From positions 4,198 through 68,197 of the forward strand of contig MNCI01021396.1 in the NCBI GenBank assembly GCA_015680685.1: a DNA stretch of 64,000 nt. Direction: 5' to 3'. Made by a program: the position numbers and the translations under genes. This document shows positions 23,354 through 34,690 of this stretch, piece after piece. The stretch is from Gnetum montanum. Its lineage: Eukaryota > Streptophyta > Gnetopsida > Gnetales > Gnetaceae. Every line of letters starts with the position of its first letter. Within the stretch, counting starts at the first letter, position 1. The notes under the pieces are model-generated. The model searched no databases. It was given only the letters and a program-made list of their open reading frames with translations, and was not told the DNA's origin.

Positions 23354-24134
23354 CCAACTCTTCCACCATTAAAATTTCATGCTTCATGGCCTTTTACAAG
23401 CTATAATGCACCATGCCACCATGACTCAAGGCCATCACAACAATCATGACTCAATGCATTACCAACATGAGAATAAATATCATTGGAGGTTTTGGTTTTG
23501 AGATTCCATTGCTCATGCGACCATCTCCTTGGAATTCTTTCTTTGCATGTCCATGATGCCTCAAAGCTACAACAAATAAACAATAGGAAAAATAAAAAGG
23601 ATTAGGCTTTCTTAATTTAACATTCTTTATTCTCTTATTTTTCCTCTTCTTGACCTTCTTATTCTTGGTGTTTTGAAGACTACCAGTTAGCTTCCTTTCA
23701 TCACCGCAATGTAGATTTCCTACATGCTACACTTTGCAAATTTATCATTGCTATAATCAATAGCAAACATCTCCAAATTCTAGAAAATCATATAATTATC
23801 AATTTCTTCACTCACATCAATAATGACCTTCTCACAATGACTATTCCAATAGCCATCATCATTAAAAAATTACCATTATTAATCTTCCTCTTACTAACAA
23901 TGGCATCAAAATTCATAACATGACTCTTAATTCCATCACAATCACCACAATGATCATGATGCTCATCATTACGATTGGAAAATTCACCATCAAGCTAAAG
24001 TGAAAAACTAACATCCATCACACTAGCTTCAACATGAGAGACATTACTACCATAAACAAGGTAAAGCTCAATCTTACTTACATATTCATGGCTTCTTCCA
24101 TCTATCTTTGGTTCAACTGATCATCAACATGTGG

Positions 24135-24949
24135 CTACCCAATCTCATCAAAGCTCGAAGGTTCAAGATTACAAATAGGAGTTCCCAATTTTGATGGTTT
24201 CTCCTCTTCAAATGAATCATCAACAAGCTCTTCATTCCACTTTAGAGATACCAAATCAAAAGGTAAACTCTCCTCCATGGCCTTAACATCAAATGCATTA
24301 AAAACATCATTAATGTAATCTTTCTTCCACATACCTTAGCTAGAAGACTCACCCCTCTCCTATTAGATAGCCTCAAATTAACTTAGAATCTCCTTTTCTT
24401 TGCCACAAGGTGTAGAAAATTGTAAAAAGAATGAGTATCATACCTTCTACTTCTACCCTTGATCCTCCTTGAAGAAGTCCCTTGATCTTTTCCACTCTCT
24501 TGGCTTTGATCCTTCACCTCTAATGACTCATGAGGTAGGAAGTCTTCTTGATTGGAAACATACACCATCTTGGATTTTTAAGATCTCTTGGTCCCTTTTA
24601 TGAAGCTCTTGGTTCCTTCCCTTGAAACCCTTGATAATTGATCACTCATTTGCTCAATAAGAGATACTTAAAAAATCCTTTTCTCATTGATCTCTACTTC
24701 ATGAAACCTATCATATTTTATTCCTTCTTGATGGCTTGAAGATATTCTATGAAGTTTCCTCAAAATATTTCCCATGTTAGTCTTGAATTTCTCCATATCC
24801 ATTTCTAAAGTTTCTACAAAATCTTAATGCTTGTGGACCTTTACTTTGGGAAGAACTTCTTGAATTTTAGCTACAAAAGCTTTAAAGGGGTCCTTAAACT
24901 CTTGAAGCTTTTGTCTAAGCTCCTAATATGTCTTCTTCTTTAGAGTCAT
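24135..24949 (-). pseudogene. Coiled-coil-like ORF of the copia-like element
   Basis: On the minus strand a frame opens with ATG at 24949 (M-T-L-K-K-K-T), about 110 bp after the primer binding site. It is rich in Lys, Glu, Gln and Leu with spaced hydrophobics, suggesting a coiled coil. Further on it has a basic Arg-rich patch (S-S-R-R-I-K-G-R-S-R-R, 24383-24568) and an acidic end (24135-24332). Several stops interrupt it. No gag zinc knuckle or pol motif is visible. It could be a derived gag that lets the element use the enzymes of a full copia relative. Function is unknown. Confidence 0.4.
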
Positions 24950-25082
24950 ACCTAAAGTAATAAGAATGATATCCAAAAGAAAGCATAGAAATATCCACAA
25001 AAAGGTTCCTTTCATTCAAAGAAAACACAAAACTTCAACATAGAAGTGTGGAAACCTCTAAAACTTGGCTTTGATACCAATA

Positions 25083-26076
25083 TATCCCACCTAAATAAAT
25101 CCCAATAGGATCCAATCCATAATCTCCAAGTAGATCTAGGTTAGTAAATATTAATAACACAATAAAATGGAGAAAATCTCCCTTATATCAAGATAATTTC
25201 TCAAAATACATAGAAAATACATCATAGATGAGGAGCTAAGCTCAACTCACAAATCTTCCAAGGATCTTAGAGGTCACACTTGTCCTCTCTTAGTCCTCAA
25301 TTTCTCCCAATGGAGCGTAAGCTTAATATAAGACACTTATAAGAGATTCTCCTAACCTCTCTCAAGTGCTCTCCCTTGCCTCTCACTCTACTTCCTTGAA
25401 CAAGATCTCTTCTTGCACAAGATTTTCTCCCTTTCACAAGCTCTCTTCCCTTAAGAGCTCTCTCTTTTACCCTCTATTAGGATGTTTGGCCTTTAGCATT
25501 TGCACTTTGGCCTTTGACATTGTCACACTAACAATGGTGAATTACATAATATTTATAAGCAACCGGAAGGTAAAAATCCCAAAAAAATTTCCTCAACTCA
25601 ACTTTAGTTTCTTTAGATGTTTTCCATTTCTTCTTACCTTTTCCTTGGCCATTTCCATTTTTCTTTGGTTATTTCTCACATTGGAATGGGCATTTTTGAA
25701 TGTTTCCCCATGCATCTAGGTCATCTCTAGCTTTCCTGGGACAACTACTGTGAAAATATTTCTTTTAGAAGAGATGTCTACTAATTTTGGTAAATGTCTA
25801 CTCTAGACTTGGGATGTCTACATTACAGGGGAGACATATTTGGAAAGACATCTATCCTATAGGTGCCAAAAATAAAATTACTAGTTTTGGTGTCAAGAGC
25901 CTCCAAATGCCTTCAAAAAAGTCCCCATAGATCCTATAACTTTCTAAACTCATCAAAATGAGCCCAAAACACCCTGAAACACTCCAAAACATCCAAGAAC
26001 TATCCCCAAAAAATCAACTCAAAAAGACACATAACATGTAGGGTATAACGAGGGGATTAGAAGAGGTGTCCCAACA
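25083..26076 (-). repeat. 5' LTR of the copia-like element
   Basis: On the minus strand it starts TGTTGGGACACCTC at 26076 and ends near 25083, followed by TTGGTATCAAAGCC. It is the partner of 22404-23353, with about ten percent visible difference and a short extra duplicated phrase (CACAAG) near 25420. Confidence 0.75.
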
Positions 26077-26592
26077 CCTTACATTGGCATTGTTGAAATC
26101 TTCTGGGAAATATGTTGACTATGTTGGTCATGTAAAGATTCCTAATAATTTGAGATAACTATGCTAGCCATGCTACAACTACTAAAAATATGATGACTAT
26201 GGTGGCCATTGCTAGAAAAATGAAAAATCCAATAACTCCAACATTGGGTGTGTGCAGCTCCAACGTAGTCAAGGCCATGACCACAACAAAACCCATGAAA
26301 ATTCCAGATTTAGCAATCCCCAAGGAATTTTTAAACTTACCATGCTTAAATATAGACATGAAATTACTTTTCCCACTTGGTAATTGAGATAGTAGCAACT
26401 TACAAGGCATTTTTAGCCCCAAAAAGTTAAAGAATGCAATATTGTAGCTCATGGATCACAAACCTTAAATTTAAAATAAAATTTTGCCTCAAGTTGGATG
26501 GTTAAGGTAACAAGTTATAACATGAATTTTCTTGGTGGTGATTCACATGCAAACTGAAACACCACCAAATCGAGACTATTTCATCCGAACTG

Positions 26593-26880
26593 CAAATTTT
26601 GGCTAAGTGTTGAGACTATGCTCTCATCCAGATAGGAGCATTGTTAGCCTCTCATAGAGAGCATACTCACTAGGAAGACCAATTTTTTAAATTTTGCCTA
26701 AGTGTTGACACTAAACTCTTCCCAAAATGGGAGTGTATTCAGCCTCTCATAGAGAGTGTACTCAGTAGAAAGGGTAGTTTTGCAAATTTTCCTAAGTGTT
26801 GACACTAAATTCTTCCCTAGATGGAAGAATAGTTAGCCTCTTGTAGAGAGCATAGTTATCTAGAATAGTTTCCAGTAGCC
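26593..26880 (+). repeat. Three ~95-bp tandem units with hairpins in the Tat-E LTR
   Basis: Units begin AAATTTT...CTAAGTGTTGA near 26593, 26689 and 26784. Each carries arms of the type CTATGCTCTC ... GAGAGCATAG, about 40 bases apart. The 3' LTR has the same three units at about 37781, 37876 and 37972. The period is half that of the ~190-bp arrays. Confidence 0.7.
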
Positions 26881-27260
26881 TTCACAACACAGAAAAAATG
26901 GTTAGCTTAGCTCCAAAATGTAGTCAACTCATCTTTGGCAAGCATAGTTGGCAAAATATTTCCTTTTTGTGTACCCTTTTGCCCCAGAATTGTTACACTC
27001 TACCCAATGCAAGACCTTGGAGAGAATAGTCCCATAGAGCATAGTCTTTGGCTTGAATTTTTTAGGTACCTTGTGATCTTCTTGGCACAAAAATACTGTT
27101 GGTAGCATAGTCATAGTCTCACAGAGTTTGGTAGAGCACAGCAAAACACAACCCCACTAGCCCCATTGGTACAACACATGAATAGTGACTACACTAAGCA
27201 TAGTCCCAACCATCCCCTCTACCATGTGATAGTCATCCTACATTTTTTACTAATCCTAAA

Positions 27261-27271
27261 CCTATAAATAC
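27261..27271 (+). promoter_or_regulatory. TATA box of the Tat-E 5' LTR
   Basis: CCTATAAATAC lies about 700 bp into the LTR. The 3' LTR has ACCTATAAATACTC at the same place (~38452-38465). Confidence 0.6.
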
Positions 27272-27987
27272 CTACTCCCTCAAAGTTTTCAAGGTTGGAA
27301 AATATAAAGAGTTCTTGGGAGAAAACCAAAGGCATAGTGGTGAACCGAAAAATAGGCAAAGTGGTAGACCATGAGCAAAACACTAAATCTAGTAGTACAC
27401 CATGACAGCCAACCTAGTAGATGTGGACACCTTAGTAGAACACCAGTCTTCATAGGTAGAAAACCCAAGGACTATGACTACAATGTCCACTTGTGCCTAT
27501 TGTACACCGCATACCTTCTAACCCCTTTTGGTGTTAACTACACTGAACCCCATTTGGGGTGGTACTTGACTTTGTTTTCACTAATTCTTTGCATTCTCTA
27601 CATTTTACATATAGTTTTTGTCATCCTACTATGTAAACACTATTAAACTATGCTCAGGTAGTATCCCTTACACATTAACACCATTTTCCTTGCTAAAACT
27701 CTTGACTACACTTGTCTCCCTCTAGCACCTGTAACTACGCTCGACCCCACTAACACCATAAACATCACAAACACTGCAAACATCACTTGCACCCTTAGCA
27801 TTGTCTTACATTACCATCACAGCTAACCATACTACACCCTTGTTGCATCCAGTAAGTCCTATTTTAAACAACCAAACCATCAAGGGCATCTTGTCTCTGC
27901 CTCTAGTAGGCCCTCATGCAAATTCAAGGTTAGGCTATGCACTTGTGGACCTTGATGTTCTAGCCATTAACATTGTTGATTGTTACA

Positions 27988-28572
27988 GTTTTTGGGATTA
28001 GAATGATGAGAAACCACCTTTTTAGACTTTGTTGTAGTTATCTCACATGCTCTTTGCATTGCAGTTGCTGGCTTTAGGCCAACATAGACCATAATACCCC
28101 TATGGACCTGCTGTACACACAATAGTAGCTAGAACTCAGGCCAACATAGGTGTTGTTGAATAACCTATCAATGTAGATTAGACCTCATAGTTGATTCCCC
28201 TAAGACCCCACATAGCAACTCAAATCACAATCATTCCCACTTCTTGCTATAAACTAGCCATTGTTAGCTCGAGCATAGTCATCTCCAACATAGCCAACAT
28301 AGTCCACTCTCCAACATAGCATGGAGAGCATAGTCAGTGTAGTCCACTCTCTAACATGGAGAGCATAGTCAGTGTAGTTAGTGGTGTTAGCTAGGACAAG
28401 ATTAGTTTCAACATAGTCCACGGTGTTTCATGACCAGCAACCCTTATAGTCCCCTCTTGCAAATTGATCTACATCCATGAACCCAGATCAACCTTCGATG
28501 TTAGTCTCAAACATGCTCAACATCTTGACCATCCAATAGAAGACCAGGATTGATGATCCTAGGAGTCTCATA
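27988..28572 (+). other. Tat-E 5' untranslated region with GAGAGCATAGTC repeats
   Basis: No primer binding site can be recognised after the LTR. At 28255-28440 the phrases CCAACATAG, GGAGAGCATAGTCAGTGTAG and TCCACTCT recur in units of about 40-45 bp. They use the same words as the LTR repeats. Confidence 0.5.
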
Positions 28573-31260
28573 ATGGTAGGACGAAGGCAATCCCTTAGGT
28601 TATGTCGTGAAGATCTAGAATACGTTGTGCTAAGCAACAAGCAGTACAACTTCATATGCATGAAGATTCAAGTAGGATTATTTGTAGATCACCCTAACAT
28701 GGAGGCAAAACAAAACTATGAGCTGACCCATCGAGATGGATAAGAGTATATCCCCTCCTCATTTGTTATCATCCCACTCACAGAATCCTACCATTAGCTA
28801 TTAGCCTAGCTCATCCAAGTAGGTTAGTATGACATGGGAAAAAACTATGAGGAGGCCCTACAAGAGGAAGAGGATAAGTTTGAAGCTTGCTCTAAGCACA
28901 AGGGTTCCTTCCATGCCATCTTCTAATTTGTGATCCCTAGTTTGACTCCTCCTCAGTCTATTTCACCCATTCTCCTTGATTTGGTCATAGCACAAACATC
29001 ACCTTTCCACTCCTCTAGGCCTAGTTCAATGCCTATAATAGCAACACATTAGACACAACACACACATTATGACATAGTGGCTCCCATTGACTTTTCCTTT
29101 GTGGTGTCATTGCAACCTATCCAATCATCTCTACCCATAGTAATCGTATCAACTTAACTGTACATCCACACAAGGCCTATCTCTAGGCCCCAAATGACTT
29201 AAGAATCTTATGTTCTACTTGCTTTGTCGGTGCCCCTAGTGTTGACCCAACCCACATGTGCATTGCTTGCTTTAATCACTATTCCCATAGCACAACCAAT
29301 GCATCAAGTGCATTGCGTAGTTTTACAACTTACAACTTGCAGCTAGTTCCACCTCTAACTCATCCAATTGGAGTCTCACTACCTCAATTCACCAAATACA
29401 ATGGTGAAAGAAACCCCAATGCACATCTAGTCACATTTAGATCAAAGTGTCTACTATTGCAAACATGGCCACATGTCATCATGTGCATGTTTGCCATGTC
29501 ATTGACTAGTAAAGCATTAGATTGATACCATGCATTGCATAGAAGCTCTATCACCTCTTTGGAGGACCTATAGAGCCCATTTGTAACCTAATTCAAATAT
29601 AACTTGAAGCTAGAGGCCACCTTAGACCAGCTAATGCAAGTCAAGCAAGGATACCTAGAGCCTATGTAAAAGTTCATTCAATGCTGGAGTGCCTCACTAA
29701 ATAAACTACGAGAGCCAATAGCTAAAGCACATCTCCTATCCACTTTCAAGGATGTAGTCAATGAAGTTATAAAGTCAATACTATATTACCTAGGCCTGCA
29801 ATCCCTAAGCCAATCCTTTGCTCAAACTAAAATCATAGAATACATGGAAAAGCTAGCAAGGACCTAGCCTATGCGTCCTACATGAACTAGCATGCAAGGA
29901 GAGATAAAGACAAGGGAAAGTAGAATGAAATAGTGGCAACTATAGCCAAGGAAGCCAAAGCAACAAACCAAGGGTAGATGTCTAGGTAGCCCAAAGCCCT
30001 AGCTAACCACAAAGCTACCAATTCTAATGCTAGCGTAGTCAACCAACCTACATCCTTGATGGTAATAGCACAAGTTGTTCAAAGGCCCAACTTTGAGCAC
30101 AAGGATTGCTCTAAGTATACCCCATTTCCACTAAAGCCTTTAGAGCTACTAGACCAACTATTAAAAGCTAAATGTATCCAATACAAATAAATGTCTAAGG
30201 ATGATAGCAAAAATCATGATAGATATTGTAAGCCACTAAGAAATCCCACTTCGATAGCATCAAATGAGCCCCTTGTCCCAAGACATTTTAAGCTAGATCA
30301 ATTTTTCCATTACCACCAATTGCTTGACCATAGCATAGACTTTTTCCTAGCCTTATAAGATGATGTGAAAAGGATGATCAATAGAGGTGAGCTAGTACTC
30401 AACATTGCAAACCCAGTTAGGCATCAAAACTAATCCATGAGGGTGTACAATGATCCTCTAAACATAGATGATGCTAGTTATGTCATAAATGCTATTAGTG
30501 CTAATGATGATTCAGAACTGGTATAGTAGCCATTTGTGGTCTAGGTACCCTATGGTAGTGCAAGAGTCCCCTCAACCCCCATAGGTTTGAGGCCCCCTTT
30601 TTTTATTAGAGCATCACCTCAAGCATCACAACGTCCTTCATAGCTAGGGTTCCCCTACAAGTTGCATCAACAACAATCGTTTAGCCACCCTTCATCTTTA
30701 GAGTGCCACAATATGTTAGCCCGTTACCGATCTGAAGCTTGATAGTAGCCAATGTACCAATCCCTTTCTTTCCAAGGATCAACCTCATTGGCAACACTGG
30801 AAGGCCCCTAAGGTAGCAACATCGGAGACCCAACAAACGTCTTGCAAATGAAATGATTAGGCAAAATCAAGACCAAAGAGCACTAGGTCCACCAAAATTA
30901 GTTCCTATATCTGTGGTTCCTATGGCCAAAAAAATTGAAGAGGCCACAATGAGCAAATCACAAGGGAGCACTAAGGCCCCTAAGTAAGCTAAACAAACAA
31001 AGCCTAAGTTGCCTCCACGAGAAATCCATCTCTTAGGCTACATCAAAGAAGTCAAGGCCAAAAAAAACATGGCTAATGGCAAGGACTTTGCAAATGCATT
31101 AGGCTAGGTAAAAGAAGTGCTTAAAAAATACAACATTAAACTTGTATAACCTGATCATGACCTCATCTGCCTACCATGAAGCACTAGTGTGGATGTTGAC
31201 CTCCATTCTTGTTACAGAGGACATCCCTATAGATGAGAACTCCATCCCTGCAATGATGCT
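28573..31260 (+). pseudogene. Gag of Tat-E
   Basis: The ATG at 28573 (M-V-G-R-R-Q-S-L) corresponds to the gag start in Tat-A (53159, minus strand). The N-terminal domain shares Y-N-F...K-(I/M)-Q-V and I-P-L-T-E-(S/C)-Y. The core at 29360-29870 has P-Q-F-T-K-Y-N-G-E-R-N-P-N-A-H-L, the usual retrotransposon gag entry, then T-L-D-Q-L-M-Q-V-K-Q-G and L-S-Q-S-F-A-Q-T-K, both matched in Tat-A. A degenerate zinc-knuckle region near 30290-30400 reads F-H-Y-H-Q-L-L-D-H...M-I-N-R-G-E-L. Many stops occur, often TAG or TAA where Gln is expected. It is not functional. Confidence 0.75.
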
Positions 31261-31299
31261 ACCCCTTGTACCATAGGAATCATGTTCTACATCCCTAGC

Positions 31300-31985
31300 A
31301 TTTCACAATAAAGCAATAAAGGTCAATCTCAAGAGGGACAAGGTCATAACAGCTCCTATGTTTATTACTATACACATTGGACAATGAAAAATTTGTAGAG
31401 TGCACATCAATGACAGAGCAAAAAAAACCATAATACCATACACCATCATGGATAAGATAGGCCTCACAGACCAAATTAGGCCAACAAAAATCACATGCTT
31501 AAAATCCTTCAACAAGTCATGCATCATTGTTAGGGGCATTGTTATTGTAGCTTTTTTAGCAAGGAAGAAATTCCCCACCACTGCTGAGTTCATTGTCATG
31601 GAAGAGATGCCAAGATTCAACTTGATATTGGGTAGACCTTGGTTGTCCCAATTATGAGTCATCTCCTCACTAATTCATCAAGAGATCCACCTCCCATATG
31701 AAGGTGGTGAAGTTATCATCCATGGTGATAATGCCAATCCCTTAGACATCAACAACATAGACATGGAACAAGGGTAAGAGGTTGAGTTTCTTGATGATGC
31801 ATCTATGACAAAGAACAAGACTCATGAAGTAGATACAATTGAAAGAGTGGTGGAAACTAGTGACCTCCCGAAGGATGCCCTTTGGGTAGAATTGTCCTTT
31901 GATGTAGCAAGAGAAGGTTAAGGGGATTACTGGATAGTGCAATCTAGACCCTATGTGCCTCCTAATCTACACTAGGTTAGGAATA
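31300..31985 (+). pseudogene. Aspartic protease region of Tat-E
   Basis: Open at 31400-31657. It matches the Tat-A protease: V-H-I-N-D-R-A (31400) stands where Tat-A has V-H-V-D-D-A, the site of the catalytic D-T/S-G. The Asp is thus Asn here, which would be inactive. The strand L-K-S-F-N and the conserved F-N-L-I-L-G-R-P-W-L follow. A tail to 31985 has E-V-E-F and I-V-Q-S-R-P-Y, shared with Tat-1. After this, coding similarity to pol stops and the spacer begins. Confidence 0.7.
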
Positions 31986-32319
31986 AATTACACAACTAAG
32001 GTACCCCACTCAGTCTAAAACATGCTAGACACTTACTACCTATTCATGTCTGCATGTCTTGTATTTTACTTATGTTGCATTTTTTTTCACATTAGATTAT
32101 CATGTAACCTATTATTTGTAGTTAGCTTGATTACTCAGATTACACATTGGTTTGCTTAGTTTACACATTTACCTACTTTTTTTATGCATTCATTTTCTTT
32201 GTCTACACATTTGCTTGCCTAGTTTACACTTCTATAGTTATTACTTTAATGCATGAAAAACATCAAAAATGCATAAAAATCATAAAAATGAAAAAATCAT
32301 AAAAAAAGAAAGATAGAAA
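31986..32319 (+). other. Start of the Tat-E protease-RT spacer
   Basis: AT-rich, with repeated TTGCTTGCCTAGTTTACAC phrases and an A-rich end (CATAAAAATG...). I see no gene in it. Confidence 0.5.
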
Positions 32320-32960
32320 TACATGGCCTAGAATGGCCTAAAACTATCACCTTTCATTCCATCACTATGGCCTGGAATGGCCTTAAACTATCATCATGGC
32401 CTGGAATGACCTTAAACTAGCAATGTGGTCCAAAATGGCCTTAAACTAGCAATGCATGATCCAAAATAGCCTTAAACTATCACCACAATCTAGAATGGCC
32501 TTAAATTAGTAATGCATGGCCTGGAATGGCCTTAAACTAGCAACATGACCTGAAATGGCCTTAAATAAGGAATGCATGGCCTAGAATGGTCTTGAACTAT
32601 TGTTGCAGCCTGGAATGACCTTAAACTAGTAATGCATGACTTTAAATGGCCTTAAACTATTGTTGCAACCTAGAACAGCCTTAAACTAGGAAGGTGTGAT
32701 CCAAAATGGTCTTAAACTATCACCACAACCTAAAATGGTCTTAAATTATCATCATGGCCTAGAATGCCCTTAAACTACCACCATGGCTCATCATGGCCTT
32801 AAACTAGGCCACTCCATTGCCTGCTATGACCTTAAACTAGCAACACATGACTCAAAATGGCCAAAAACTAGCATCAACCCTCTAGCTATAGCCTTAAACT
32901 GGCATGGGATCCATTAAGGCTTTAAATTAACAACAAACCCACTATGGCTTGCAATGGCCC
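32320..32960 (+). repeat. ~30-40-bp minisatellite GGCCTGGAATGGCCTTAAACTA
   Basis: About 18 units of ATGGCCTGGAATGGCCTTAA plus ACTAGCAATGC or ACTATCACCAC follow each other. Read on the other strand they become TTTAAGGCCATTCCAGGCC, close to the 15660-15790 and 45450-45620 repeats. The array sits between protease and the antisense gene. Confidence 0.8.
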
Positions 32961-33139
32961 AAACTCACATACTCATAACAAATGCAATAAAATCATCATA
33001 TAGGGATGAAAATTTGTACCTTACACTTAAAAAATAATCATCCATGGAAAATGTAATATGAATATAAATACATAGCGTGAATAGCATCACATAGCAAAAA
33101 TGTAGCAAAAAAACCTATGGGAGGTATGTCTGATCATGC

Positions 33140-34690
33140 TTAGCTGGTAGCACTAGGTGGAGGTTGAGATTCCACTTCCTCCACTAACTCATTATGACCT
33201 TCAACATCATTTTGTGCTTGCTACAATAAAAAAAATATACACAATTAGTAAGCATGCATTACATTTAGCAAGCTAATTCAAAACACAAAAATAAAAAAAA
33301 AAACATGGCAAAAAAACTAACTCAAGAGGGTCCCATATCAATGAGCTTCAGAGGTAACTTTCCAAGGCTAACCTCTAAGCGATGGATGATCTTAGCTTTA
33401 AAAAGTTTGGTCTAGTCTTCCTAGCCAAAGTCAATACCTGCAAGGGTCTTGCCTTTATCCATAGTTGTCCATGTGAGTGAATCCATGAAAAATGTAGCAG
33501 AAGAGGCCTCTCTAAAGGGGGTGATGATCTACCTCATGAGAGAGTCACTCACGACTGTATGCTACGTGAACAAGTCATATGCCTATTTCCCATCAATCAC
33601 CTCAAGAAACATCTTGTGGTGATGATGTTCAATAGACTCTTCCTTGTACCATTGTAGGTATGTGTCACACTCCTACTTGTACTAATGCTTATGATTTTCT
33701 GCATCTACTCCCACCTATAAACCTTTGTGTTGTAATTCTTCTAGTCCAAGTTCTTTTTAAGTAAGAAAACCCATCTGGAGTTGCTACTCTACCAAATCCT
33801 ATGTGGCCTCATTCTTACCTCTAAGAGCTATCCAAAACCTAGCATACTCAATCTCAGAGGTACACTAGGTGTCATGTCCCCACGATCTAGTTGCTATGAA
33901 GTCGTAATATGGATTGAAGATCCTTGATCTTTTCATCTTAGCTATTCACCCTCTCCTGTAGTTCATGCATGCATTTCCACAGGTGCTCATTAGAGCACTT
34001 GCATATCCATAACGACTTTTCACAAGAAAGCGTGCACTTGTTAGATGTCTCATACATGTGACGAGGCACTTGATCAACATCAAGAGGAAGGTTAGGTAAA
34101 GAATTGATCCTTTGTTACCTTTCTTGGATCCCATTTTAGCTTAAGACTTTTAGGCATACAATAACCAAGAAAACTTAGCTAAAAATTGGGCATTTGAGCA
34201 CTAAATATAATAGCACAAAGCATAGCAGCACTACATGCATACCTAGCTTTGTCTCAAGTGATCCACCATGTCCTCGACAACACCTTTCATGAAAGAAAAT
34301 TTATCTAGCATCTCTACCCATGGCTCTATGTGGTAGGTTGGTTTAGGATTTTTGTTTGGAATACTTGATGCTATAATACAACAATGCAATTAGCACATGG
34401 CCAAATATAGCTTAAAGTACCCAAGTAAACAAGGGTAGACAAATGACAATAAAAGAAGATTACCTAGCAAGCCCTTAGGCATGAGTGTAGGGGGCTCACC
34501 TAGTTGCATAGCATCAAACAAAGTATCAAAATCACCCCCATTAGGGTGGAGCAACCCCTCGTCTTCCAACTATCAGAGGGCCTCTACTACCTTGTGAAGC
34601 TCATCTCCATGAGATACTTCCTCCTCAACCTGAGGAGGTTCTACCTTCAATGCCACCTTAGCTATTACTCTTACAACCCTTTCTTCTTTT
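33140..34690 (-). pseudogene. Multi-exon gene antisense to Tat-E (decayed)
   Basis: Same family as 11897-15643. On the minus strand exons include 34464-~34690 (ends F-D-A-M-Q-L-G-E-P-P; the other copy has F-D-G-S-Q-L-G-E-S-P), 34243-34370 (P-W-V-E-M-L-D-K), a long exon ~33322-34143 with a Glu/Lys-rich coiled-coil-like start (L-W-K-C-M-H-E-L-Q-E-R-V) and end (T-W-T-T-M-D-K-G ... I-I-H-R-L-E-V-S-L), and a last exon 33140-33220 (E-E-V-E-S-Q-P-P-P, stop). Introns have GT/AG ends, for example donor GTAATC at 34463, acceptor TATTATAG at 34371, donor GTATGC at 34242. Exons equivalent to the 12888-13466 exon were not found. Several stops make it a pseudogene. Product unknown. Confidence 0.65.

Larger units (their letters stand above)
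22404..26076 (-). mobile_element. Non-autonomous copia-like LTR element
   Basis: Two similar ~0.95-1.0-kb LTRs (22404-23353 and 25083-26076) bracket 1.73 kb. On the minus strand the LTRs begin TGTTGGGACACC (right) and TGTAAGGACACC (left). The site after the right LTR reads TTGGTATCAAAGCC (initiator-Met type PBS, ~25062-25075), and the sequence before the left LTR is purine-rich (GGTGGAAGAGTTGG, 23354-23367), as in copia elements. Flanks CCTAA (22399-22403) and CCTTA (26077-26081) are a plausible target duplication. There is no protease, integrase or RT, only one decayed ORF. Confidence 0.75.
21350..26545 (-). repeat. 5' LTR of Tat-1 (about 1.5 kb, split by a 3.67-kb insertion)
   Basis: On the minus strand the LTR starts TGAATCACCACC at 26545 and ends GGGTGCA at 21350. 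LTR sequence occupies 21350-22403 and 26077-26545. It aligns at its inner end with the LTRs at 41170 and 54245 (shared GATTGCTAGAAAA and the CCTAGGACCT region). It is followed by a primer binding site, so it is a 5' LTR. Confidence 0.7.
26555..27987 (+). repeat. 5' LTR of Tat-E (1433 bp)
   Basis: It starts TGAAACACC and ends GTTACA, and aligns with 37735-39179 over its full length with many substitutions, so the element is old. The TATA box CCTATAAATAC is at 27261-27271. The U3 contains three ~95-bp repeats. Confidence 0.85.

Noticed and set aside
32320-32960. CRISPR-like regular repeats
   Set aside because: Units are adjacent and diverged with no unique spacers, in a plant retrotransposon context.
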